Assembly (NCBI RefSeq): GCF_042684645.1
Contig: NZ_JBHULV010000008.1
Coordinates: 310,001-374,000, forward strand
Direction of reading: 5' to 3'
Length of the DNA: 64,000 bases
From: Pseudopedobacter alpinus
GTDB taxonomy: Bacteria; Bacteroidota; Bacteroidia; Sphingobacteriales; Sphingobacteriaceae
Part shown: positions 1-6,960 of the stretch, piece after piece
Layout of the letters: every line of letters begins with the position of its first letter
Numbering within the stretch: position 1 is the stretch's first letter
Program-made: the position numbers and the translations under genes
The notes under the pieces: generated by a model
Databases searched by the model: none
Told to the model about the DNA's origin: nothing
The model's input: only the letters and a program-made list of their open reading frames with translations

Positions 1-516
1 TTCAACAACTACAACAAAAAAAGAAATTGTCGACTTCCTTTGGGAATGGGCAGAAACGCAGGAAGACTGGGGCAAACTTTTAATAAGCAGAATTGTAAGC
101 ACTGAAAATGAGTTAACGACAGCAGAAAGGCAGTCTGTTTTTGATTATTTTTTAGAACCACTTAAAAAAAGTAAGACTTTACCTATACTTACTATTACAA
201 AGCCTAAATATACTCCGACAAGCAAACAAATTGAACTTGCAAAACTCTGTGACATTACAGGTGTAAATCGGCTAGCTAAAAATCAAAGTATTCACTTCGG
301 AAAAAACCTAACCGTAGTATTTGGTGAAAATGGAACTGGAAAAACGGGTTATGGAAGAGTATTAAAATCTTTAGGTTTTAGTTATGATAAAATCAATAAA
401 ATTATCTCTAATATTTACGCAACCACGCAACCAAAAACAGCAACGATAGAATTCAAGGCAAATGGAGTTGATAAAGTATTTAATTGGGACGGTACAAACA
501 CCCTAACTGGTTTAAG

Positions 517-590
517 TGTTCCGCTTGCGGGTCACTTAAATCTTAATAAGAAAAAAAGGACTGTGTCCGGCAAGAAACAAACACTTAAAT
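517..590. repeat. Copy A of a two-copy extragenic repeat
   Basis: About 74 bases match 857-927 closely. Both contain CCACTTAAATCTTA or a near match and an identical block, GGACTGTGTCCGGCA, followed by GAAA-CAAACACTTA or a near match. The copy sits exactly where the ATPase frame loses its family character. It may be an end of a small mobile element or a recombination scar. No transposase is seen. Confidence 0.6.
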
Positions 591-606
591 TTCCGGGCAC
601 AGTCCT
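557..606. other. 14-bp stem-loop
   Basis: Arms 557-570 (AGGACTGTGTCCGG) and 593-606 (CCGGGCACAGTCCT) pair over 14 bp with one G-T wobble around a 22-base loop. The left arm belongs to the repeated element, so it may be an element end. It has no clear U-run. Confidence 0.55.
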
Positions 607-691
607 CGATTTTCAAAATTATTTATTGACCCTTCGGAACAATAAACAAGAAAGGGATTTATTTAATATGAATAGCGGATTATAAATCCTT

Positions 692-748
692 TTTATCTTT
701 CGCTCTTCGAGATGCGCTGCGCTAACATCACGAAGAGCGAAAGATAAA
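692..748. other. Perfect 18-bp inverted repeat
   Basis: Arms 692-709 (starting TTTATCTTTCGC) and 731-748 (ending GCGAAAGATAAA) are exact reverse complements, with a 21-base spacer. It lies just after the broken ATPase frame. It could be a strong terminator, although the T-run is short, or an element end. Confidence 0.6.
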
Positions 749-856
749 TAAACCGGTTGTTAAATGAAAAAACGGTTTAAACAAATTTGTTCGGTTAAGA
801 AATTTTATAAGTGAGAAGCAGTATATATAACTTGGAATAACCTCAACTGATGTAAT

Positions 857-927
857 TGTCCCGTTTGCAAGCCACTTAAATCTTAAATGGGAAAGGACTG
901 TGTCCGGCATGAAAGAAACACTTATCC
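857..927. repeat. Copy B of the two-copy extragenic repeat
   Basis: This is the second copy of the element at 517-590, in the same orientation. It shares the GGACTGTGTCCGGCA core and the CACTTAAATCTTA block but lacks the downstream complementary arm found after copy A. Confidence 0.6.
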
Positions 928-1094
928 TGAATGCGTTGTTATTAAAAGTAATATCGAAGCAATAAGTTAGTAAAAGAGAGTGCGAAAAATGAACAGATGG
1001 CTTCGTACCTCGCCATGACATTAGAGAAATACAGAATGCATTTTATTAAAAAAGGGATATACCCGCTAGTTGATAGAGTGTTTAAACGCCCTCC

Positions 1095-2144
1095 CTAATT
1101 CCTATAAGAAGTATAATTTTCTTTAGTAATCACATCAATAGGCATAAAATAAGTTGGTTCCACATCTCCGTTTAAAACCACATTTTGGTATAAAGCCATA
1201 ATGCCTTTGTATGCTTGTTCTTGTGGTTTTTGGCAAATCAAAAAATCTATCACACCGTTTTTTAAATGCTCTATACTTCCGGGTAAAAAATCGTAACCTA
1301 CTAAAAAAATATGTTCTTGATTGGTTTTTTGTAGAAACTGGGCAACAGAGAAAACCCTTGAATTGGTAACAAAAATTGCTTTTACGTCAGTATGTTCTGT
1401 TAGTACTTCCGTTAATCTTTTAGCAACAGAAGGGTAATCTGTGTCTGGGGTAATATCTGTTTTTATGATTTTTACCTTTTTTTGATGGTCTTTAAAATAA
1501 GCAATAAAGCCTTCTTCTTTTCGCATTAAGTGATGGTAACTATCAATTTCTTTAGATATGTTAACGATTAGGATTTTATCGCCACTAGCAACTAAGTAAT
1601 TAACCATGTGCGCACTCAAATGTCCACTTTGAAATAAATCTGGACCAATATAACTCAACCTACTTTCATTAGGGATATCAGAGTTTATGAAAACCTGGGG
1701 GATTTTTTTAAGGTTACAAAGTTTAGAAAATGCTAAAGACTCTTCAATAAAAATAGGGGCAACCAATATGCCATCTATAGGGGTTTTTAAAATATTGTTT
1801 GATTGCTTAACAAAAGATTGTTTGTCGTTTTGATCATAAAAGTATTTATCAATCACAATCCCAAATTGCTTAATTTCTGCTTCAGCCATTTCAATACCTT
1901 TTATTGGGGCATCCCAATATTCGGTTTCGGCAGAAACAGACGGAATTAAACTTGCAAAACGTAATACTTTTTTAGAGGCTAATCTTCTGGCTAAAATATT
2001 TGGCTGGTAGTCCAGCTCTTTCATAATAGCTAATATTTTGTTTTTAGTTGCTTCAGAAACGCCCGTTCTATTATGTAAAACCCTATCAACAGTTCCGGTT
2101 GAAACATTTGCCCTTCTCGCTATTTCTTTAACCCCTGTTAGCAT
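1095..2144 (-). CDS. LacI family transcriptional regulator
   Basis: This is a DNA-binding regulator with an N-terminal LacI helix-turn-helix (VKEIARRANVS, then TVDRVLH, about residues 4-24). A periplasmic-binding-protein-like sugar-sensing domain follows over about residues 60-340. The ATG at 2144 is chosen because it places the helix-turn-helix at the very N-terminus, as is usual for the family. A TTG nine codons upstream (2171) is possible but weak. It lies downstream of, and on the same strand as, the dioxygenase/MFS operon, separated from it by a terminator. I infer it may control those transport genes or the glycosidase cluster. The ligand cannot be read from the sequence. Confidence 0.9.
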   Translation of the reverse strand: MLTGVKEIARRANVSTGTVDRVLHNRTGVSEATKNKILAIMKELDYQPNILARRLASKKVLRFASLIPSVSAETEYWDAPIKGIEMAEAEIKQFGIVIDKYFYDQNDKQSFVKQSNNILKTPIDGILVAPIFIEESLAFSKLCNLKKIPQVFINSDIPNESRLSYIGPDLFQSGHLSAHMVNYLVASGDKILIVNISKEIDSYHHLMRKEEGFIAYFKDHQKKVKIIKTDITPDTDYPSVAKRLTEVLTEHTDVKAIFVTNSRVFSVAQFLQKTNQEHIFLVGYDFLPGSIEHLKNGVIDFLICQKPQEQAYKGIMALYQNVVLNGDVEPTYFMPIDVITKENYTSYRN

Positions 2145-2279
2145 TTTGTATCCGTTTATCCATATATCCAATTCCTATGTAAAAATATTAAACAATCTAA
2201 TAAAAAAAACTAAAAAATGCATATAAGCTATTTATTGATTTTTTTTGGTATAAAATAGAGTTCAAAAAATTGGCCATAA

Positions 2280-2314
2280 AAAAGCGGGAAATGATTTAAT
2301 TATTTCCCGCTTTT
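2280..2314 (-). terminator. Rho-independent terminator of the PhyH-MFS operon
   Basis: A 13-bp perfect stem, AAAAGCGGGAAAT (2280-2292) against 2302-2314, has a 9-base loop. Read leftward, the stem is followed by a U-run. It sits 28 bases past the stop of the dioxygenase gene. Confidence 0.85.
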
Positions 2315-2341
2315 AGATTAAATTAAAAATATTTTAAAGCT

Positions 2342-3139
2342 CTACTTCACTAAAAAATTTGCATTATCTTTAATTCCTTCATTGCCAGCTTGTAATAAAA
2401 CATCATCATTAACAATGTTAATTTTTTCTGTGGCAGACGGGTAATTACCTTTATAAGGTTTGTTGGTGATTAAATTATAGGCAGAAATTAACGACCATCT
2501 TGGTGCATCACTCAAATTAGCATCAGAACGGTGAAGTAAGTTGCTATGGAAAAATAAAGTGTCTCCAGCTTCCATCTCCACGAAAACTAATTCTGAATTT
2601 TTTAATGCTTCGTCAACTCTTTCTTGGTTTGCACCAACTTGCTCACCGCTAAAGCCATGTTCTATTCTTCCCATTAAATGCGAACCTTTAATCACTTGTA
2701 AACAACCATTTTCTTTGGTAGATGCTGATAAAGCTGTTAATACGCTCAACATTTGAGGGTACAAAAATCCATCTCGGTACCAATAACCATAATCTTGATG
2801 CCACTCCCAAGCGCCACCAACTTTGGGTTCTTTTTGCATCAATTTAGAATGAAAATGTGCCGATTCTCCGCCTAATAATAAGTTTGCTCCTTCAACAATC
2901 CGCTTAGAGCGAGCTAGTAAACTATAAGCATCATCAGCCAAGGAATACCATAAAGCTAATTTTGTTCTTAATCCGTTAGCATCGCCTCTGTCAAAAGATT
3001 TATTGCTAATTACTTGGTCGTTAATGGCAATGCTATACAGTTTTTTTACTTCTGCTTCTTGTAGCATTCCTTTAATTAAAATATAGCCGTCTTTCTCAAA
3101 TTGGGCTTTATCTGCTGGGGTTAATTTTTTATAGTCCAT
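2342..3139 (-). CDS. Phytanoyl-CoA dioxygenase (PhyH) family protein
   Basis: Predicted Fe(II)/2-oxoglutarate-dependent dioxygenase of 265 residues. The metal triad is visible as H114-x-D116 (WHQD) and H203 (LLHRSD). R214 lies 11 residues further on, the spacing expected for the 2-oxoglutarate-binding arginine of PhyH. It overlaps the end of the MFS gene by 11 bases, so the two are co-transcribed and probably translationally coupled. PhyH proteins act on many small molecules. In this setting the substrate is probably the compound imported by the neighbouring transporter, but that is inference. Confidence 0.85.
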   Translation of the reverse strand: MDYKKLTPADKAQFEKDGYILIKGMLQEAEVKKLYSIAINDQVISNKSFDRGDANGLRTKLALWYSLADDAYSLLARSKRIVEGANLLLGGESAHFHSKLMQKEPKVGGAWEWHQDYGYWYRDGFLYPQMLSVLTALSASTKENGCLQVIKGSHLMGRIEHGFSGEQVGANQERVDEALKNSELVFVEMEAGDTLFFHSNLLHRSDANLSDAPRWSLISAYNLITNKPYKGNYPSATEKINIVNDDVLLQAGNEGIKDNANFLVK

Positions 3140-4373
3140 TTTCTAATGTTTCATTTGTTTTTATTTCGGGAATTAAGCGGGTTAATAATAGATAACCCAA
3201 TAGGTAAGTAAAGCCTATAATCATAAATATGCCTCCGTAGCCACCGGTGAGTTCTAAAATTCTACCAGTTAAAAGAGACAGTACTATGCCACCGCTTACT
3301 GCTGATAAAGTTGCTACACCCATTACCGTTCCCACTTCATCTGAAGGGAAAACATCTGTAATGGTTGCAAATATGTTGGCTGTCCAGCCACAATGTGCAG
3401 CAGCACCTAAACCAATTAGCAATACGGCAAGCCATAAATTATCTGTAAAACCAACGCCACTAAGTACCAATGCAATTAAAGCACAGGTTAATAAAGCCTG
3501 TTTTCTTGATTCATAAATACCTTTGCCTTTTTTAATTAAATAAGATGAATATGCGCCTCCGGTTAAGCTGCCAACATCTGCCATTAGGTAAACGGCAACC
3601 AAAGGCCAACCTAATGATGATGTACTTACTCCTTTAGTTTCGTTTAAAAATTTAGGCAGCCAGTATAATAAAAACCACCAAGTAGGGTCAGATATAAACC
3701 GAACTAAGCAAATGGTTAAAACTTCTTTTTTTAATACCACACTTTTCCAGCTTTTTGATGATTTTATGGTTGAAGTTTTTGTAGCATCAATTTCAGTTGA
3801 AACTTCAGTTTTTGCTGGCTTTTTATAAATTTTAAACCAAAATATTAACCAAATAAAACCTAATGCACCAGTAGAAATAAAAGCCCATTGCCAGCCATAA
3901 TTGTAAGCTATAAATGGGATTAATAATGGAGCTGCTATTGCGCCAATATTAGAGCCTGCATTAAAAAAACCTGTAGCAAATGCTTTTTGAGAAGGAGGAA
4001 ATAACTCGGCGACAGTTTTAACACTTGCCGGAAAGTTAACCGATTCTCCTAAACCTAAACCAAACCGAGCTAAACCAAAGCCAAAAGCTCCTCTGGCGAA
4101 TGCATGAGCCATACCGGCTGCACTCCATAAAGCAACGCCAATTCCAAATACCCACTTAGTACCATATTTATCTAACAATTTGCCCGTTAAAACCACACCT
4201 AAACCATAAGAAACCTGAAAAGCAGTGACGATATAACTGTACTCTACCTCATTCCAATGATATAGTTTTTGGAGCTCAGGAGCTAATATGCTAAAAACAT
4301 GCCTATCCAGATAGTTTATAGTAGTACCAAAAAATAGGAGGATACAAATTTTCCATCCGTAAGAAATTTTCAT
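3129..4373 (-). CDS. MFS transporter, anion:cation symporter (hexuronate-type)
   Basis: A 414-residue inner-membrane carrier with about 12 hydrophobic segments. The N-terminus (NYLDRHVFSILAPEL) and the loop GKLLDKYGTKWVFG fit the ACS family, which includes the ExuT and GudP carriers for hexuronates and glucarate. It is the first gene of a two-gene leftward operon with the PhyH gene and is divergent from an AraC regulator. A perfect dyad lies 13-33 bases upstream of the start. The substrate is likely an acidic sugar, by family only. Confidence 0.85.
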   Translation of the reverse strand: MKISYGWKICILLFFGTTINYLDRHVFSILAPELQKLYHWNEVEYSYIVTAFQVSYGLGVVLTGKLLDKYGTKWVFGIGVALWSAAGMAHAFARGAFGFGLARFGLGLGESVNFPASVKTVAELFPPSQKAFATGFFNAGSNIGAIAAPLLIPFIAYNYGWQWAFISTGALGFIWLIFWFKIYKKPAKTEVSTEIDATKTSTIKSSKSWKSVVLKKEVLTICLVRFISDPTWWFLLYWLPKFLNETKGVSTSSLGWPLVAVYLMADVGSLTGGAYSSYLIKKGKGIYESRKQALLTCALIALVLSGVGFTDNLWLAVLLIGLGAAAHCGWTANIFATITDVFPSDEVGTVMGVATLSAVSGGIVLSLLTGRILELTGGYGGIFMIIGFTYLLGYLLLTRLIPEIKTNETLENGL

Positions 4374-4385
4374 ATAGTTTATTTA

Positions 4386-4406
4386 AAGAATGAAAACCTC
4401 ATTCTT
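4386..4406. promoter_or_regulatory. Dyad in the MFS leader, candidate operator
   Basis: AAGAATGA (4386-4393) and TCATTCTT (4399-4406) are exact inverted repeats with a 5-base spacer, immediately before the MFS start and in the AraC/MFS divergent spacer. It could be an operator for the nearby AraC or LacI protein, or a leader hairpin. Confidence 0.4.
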
Positions 4407-4538
4407 GGTATAATTAGGTGAATTGGTTAAGCGAAGCTAAGCGAAATTAGGAAGAGGTTTTAACTCAAATTTTGCTATTTATAAAACAAATTTTGCTTTA
4501 TGAGTGATATTTGTAAATAAAACACTACTTTTTGTGCA

Positions 4539-5408
4539 ATGAAACCAATTCATCTTAAAGTACCGGCTTATAGTAAATTTCACATTGATGCCAGAAGAGA
4601 GCAAGTGAGTTATTTTGGAAATCCTTGGCATTTTCATGATGAGTTAGAAATTACTTTTGTGCTAAAAAGTGAGGGCACAAAATTTATTGGCGATCATATA
4701 TCGGGGTTTAAACCCGGAGAAATTATTCTTTTAGGCTCGCGTTTACCACATTATTGGCATAACGATAGTAGTTATTACGAAAACATGGAAGATAATGGTG
4801 CGGAAGCCATCATCATCAGGTTTAATCAAGATTATGCGGGAAGTGATTTTTTGAAAATTCCTCCGATGAAACCTGTGTTAGATTTGCTGAATAATGCCAA
4901 AAGAGGAATTGCAATTTCTAGTAATGATGTAAATTTACAGCAAAAACTAATCGACTTTTTAAGTTTAAGCGAAGCACAAAAGATTATTGGTTTAACCGAT
5001 ATATTATTGAGCATTGCTACCGAAAAAAAATATGATTATTTGTGTAGTATTGGTTATGCCCACCAATACAAAAGTAACGATATAGAAAAAATAGATAGGG
5101 TTTATAATTATGTTTTGAGCAATTTTAAGGATGATATAAGTGTGTCTAACATTGCGCTAAAATGTAATATGACTACCGCTGCTTTTTGTAGGTATTTTAA
5201 AAAGAAAACTGGCAAAACGTTTAAAGATTTTATGAACGAAATTAGGTTAGGCAATGCCGCTGGCTTATTGCTAAAAGGCGATTTAAGTATGGCTGAAGTG
5301 GCATTTGAATCTGGTTTCAATAATCCTTCTTATTTTAACCGCTTGTTTAAACGGATGAATGGAATAACGCCAAAAGCTTATCAGTTGCAGTACACTAATC
5401 ATAAATAG
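4539..5408 (+). CDS. AraC family transcriptional regulator with cupin sensor
   Basis: A 289-residue regulator. The N-terminal half is a cupin (WHFHDELEIT at about 32-41, LPHYWHN at about 68-74). The C-terminal about 100 residues hold two AraC helix-turn-helix motifs (ISVSNIALKCNMT, then MAEVAFESGFNNPSYFNRLFK) and end in the usual GITPKAYQ. The gene is divergent from the MFS/PhyH operon, a common arrangement for a local activator. The effector is probably a sugar or sugar acid, by context. Confidence 0.9.
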   Translation: MKPIHLKVPAYSKFHIDARREQVSYFGNPWHFHDELEITFVLKSEGTKFIGDHISGFKPGEIILLGSRLPHYWHNDSSYYENMEDNGAEAIIIRFNQDYAGSDFLKIPPMKPVLDLLNNAKRGIAISSNDVNLQQKLIDFLSLSEAQKIIGLTDILLSIATEKKYDYLCSIGYAHQYKSNDIEKIDRVYNYVLSNFKDDISVSNIALKCNMTTAAFCRYFKKKTGKTFKDFMNEIRLGNAAGLLLKGDLSMAEVAFESGFNNPSYFNRLFKRMNGITPKAYQLQYTNHK

Positions 5409-5732
5409 ATTTAAGATTAATGTGATATAAGAAATTTAATTGTGAACCTTTTTTAAGAAAGATTATTATATATGCGTTTTGATTAAATGTAGAAACATTA
5501 AATACCATTAATTCGCCCTTGTCTGGTGCGGAACAGATGAAACTGCTAAAGCACTGACTTTCGTAGCATCAGACGCAGGCGAGAGTTTTTTGGTTACTTT
5601 TTTGCGGAAAAAAAGTGACTGCCAATGCCCGGCATAAGGGCAGGAAAGACTGTGTAGTGGGGTTTAAGTATTGAGTATTATCAATATTCTAACGCTAAAC
5701 ATAGGACTAAAAAAATTGAACACATACAAACA
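5409..5732. other. Intergenic region with extragenic palindrome-like sequence
   Basis: No gene is seen. Around 5589-5622 an imperfect hairpin is formed by GGTTACTTTTTT and AAAAAAAGTGAC. I recall similar words as a recurrent extragenic element in this bacterial group, not checked here. It is followed by AATGCCCGGCATAAGGGCA. Confidence 0.4.
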
Positions 5733-6551
5733 ATGGAAATCAAATTTTTTATACCCAGATGGGGAAACAGGCATTTATCATGGGCTGATTTTGCAGTAAA
5801 GGCGAAGGGAGCAGGTTATGCCGGAGTAGAAGCAAATTTGCCAATGTTGCAAGAAGAGCAAACAGAAATGTTTGATGAGCTAAAAAAAAACGGTTTAACT
5901 TGGATTGGGCAACATTTTGAAACTGCTGCTTCAAATTTTGAAGACTATTTTCCCGAATATGAAACTCGTTTAAATGCATTAGCTGCTGCAAAACCAATTT
6001 TAATCAATACACAAACCGGTAAAGACTATTTTACTTTTGAAGAAAACAGTAAACTAATTGAGTTAGCGGCAGAAATTAGTGCAGCAACAGGGGTTACTAT
6101 TTTACACGAAACCCACCGCGGAAAATTCAGTTTTTGTGCCGCTTATACCGCTCAGTTTTTAAAAAAATATCCTGATTTAAGAATCACAGCAGATTTTTCT
6201 CATTGGTGCTGTGTATCTGAATCTTTTTTGCAAGATCAAAAAGAAAGTTTGGATTTAGCAATCAGTCGTTCAGATCATTTTCATGCTCGTGTGGGTTTCC
6301 CTGGTGGACCACAAGTTAACAACCCTGCCGCTCCTGAGTGGAAAGAGGCGCTTGATTTTCATTGCGAATGGTGGGATGCAATAGTGAAACGTCATGTAGG
6401 ATTAAAAACTCCTGTTTTAACTGTTACTTGCGAATTTGGCCCTTATCCGTATATGCCACAATTTCCTTTTAGCAAAGATGATGTGAGTGATTTATGGGAA
6501 GCAAATTTGTTTATGAAGGATTTTTTGGAGGAGAGGTATAGAGGTTGGTAA
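5733..6551 (+). CDS. Sugar phosphate isomerase/epimerase family protein (AP endonuclease 2 TIM barrel)
   Basis: A 272-residue single-domain TIM barrel of the xylose-isomerase-like/AP endonuclease family 2 superfamily. Probable divalent-metal ligands are E126 (LHETHRG), D154 and H157 (ADFSHW), H184 (DHFHARVGFPGGPQ) and E234 (TCEFGPYPY). Such proteins isomerise or epimerise ketoses or related carbohydrates in the cytoplasm. No signal peptide is seen. It stands alone between the AraC gene and a leftward glycosidase cluster. The exact substrate cannot be assigned. Confidence 0.85.
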   Translation: MEIKFFIPRWGNRHLSWADFAVKAKGAGYAGVEANLPMLQEEQTEMFDELKKNGLTWIGQHFETAASNFEDYFPEYETRLNALAAAKPILINTQTGKDYFTFEENSKLIELAAEISAATGVTILHETHRGKFSFCAAYTAQFLKKYPDLRITADFSHWCCVSESFLQDQKESLDLAISRSDHFHARVGFPGGPQVNNPAAPEWKEALDFHCEWWDAIVKRHVGLKTPVLTVTCEFGPYPYMPQFPFSKDDVSDLWEANLFMKDFLEERYRGW

Positions 6552-6958
6552 TTCGTATTTAAAAAACGCAGGGTTATCAAAAATAGAAACCCTATTTGGG
6601 CTTGACTACTGAGTTTTTTTTGCTCAATATGGGCTTTGGTTTTTTAACCACAGAGTGCTCGGAGGTCACAGAGTTGGGCGGCTAATTAGCAATTGGCTCT
6701 GTGTGTTTTGTGTTTTTGTTTATTAATTAACCACAGAGTGCTCGGAGGTCACGGAGTTGGGCGGCTAGTTGCCATTTGGCTATGTGTGCTTTGTGTACTC
6801 CGTGGTTTTTAATTTTTTTAGTTAAGTGCAGAGTGAATAGTGCTTTTCGCAGCGTTCACTAAGCTGAGTTAATTCATTTCCTCAAAAGGTAAAACCCTAC
6901 CTAAACAAGCGAAAGCTTTAAGCCTTCCGCCTTTAGCCTTCCGTCTTTAGCTTTCCGC
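6552..6958. other. Intergenic region carrying tandem extragenic repeats
   Basis: No gene is seen. It holds two 67-base direct repeats and a 14-base tandem near the end of the leftward glycosidase gene, both listed separately. Confidence 0.6.
6646..6795. repeat. Two direct copies of a 67-bp extragenic repeat
   Basis: Copies at 6646-6712 and 6729-6795 (period 83) both begin AACCACAGAGTGCTCGGAGG and share GAGTTGGGCGGCTA. After the second copy, CTCCGTGGTT at about 6798-6807 is a near reverse complement of the copy start, so the block can fold. The words resemble the cacagag/ctccgtg sequences at 13651-13820. Confidence 0.8.
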
Positions 6959-6960
6959 TT
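6922..6960. repeat. 14-bp tandem repeat, about 2.8 copies
   Basis: Units GCCTTCCGCCTTTA, GCCTTCCGTCTTTA and a partial GCTTTCCGCTT run into the stop codon of the GH52-like gene. A related pair of units lies at 37879-37907. Confidence 0.7.

Larger units (their letters stand above)
2..685 (+). pseudogene. Partial AAA/SMC-like ATPase, 5' cut by window edge and 3' apparently truncated
   Basis: An open frame with no start runs from base 2 to a TAA at 683-685. It carries a P-loop, GENGTGKT, at 323-346, followed by GYGRVLK. This Walker A context is the one I associate with large AAA/SMC-like ATPases often found in defence loci. Only about 55 plausible residues follow the P-loop. From about base 517 the frame runs into a sequence repeated at 857-927, so the last 55 or so codons probably come from the inserted or recombined element. 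No Walker B or ABC signature is present before the stop. I infer a 3'-truncated remnant. A functional short protein is less likely. The specific family is not certain. Confidence 0.5.
686..1094. other. Gene-poor region
   Basis: No convincing gene is seen. It contains the perfect inverted repeat at 692-748 and repeat copy B at 857-927. A 97-codon leftward frame at 728-1021 runs through the repeat, has no recognisable domain and is not called. Confidence 0.5.

Noticed and set aside
728..1021. 97-codon leftward frame
   Set aside because: It runs through the repeat copy at 857-927, has no recognisable domain and looks like non-coding DNA.
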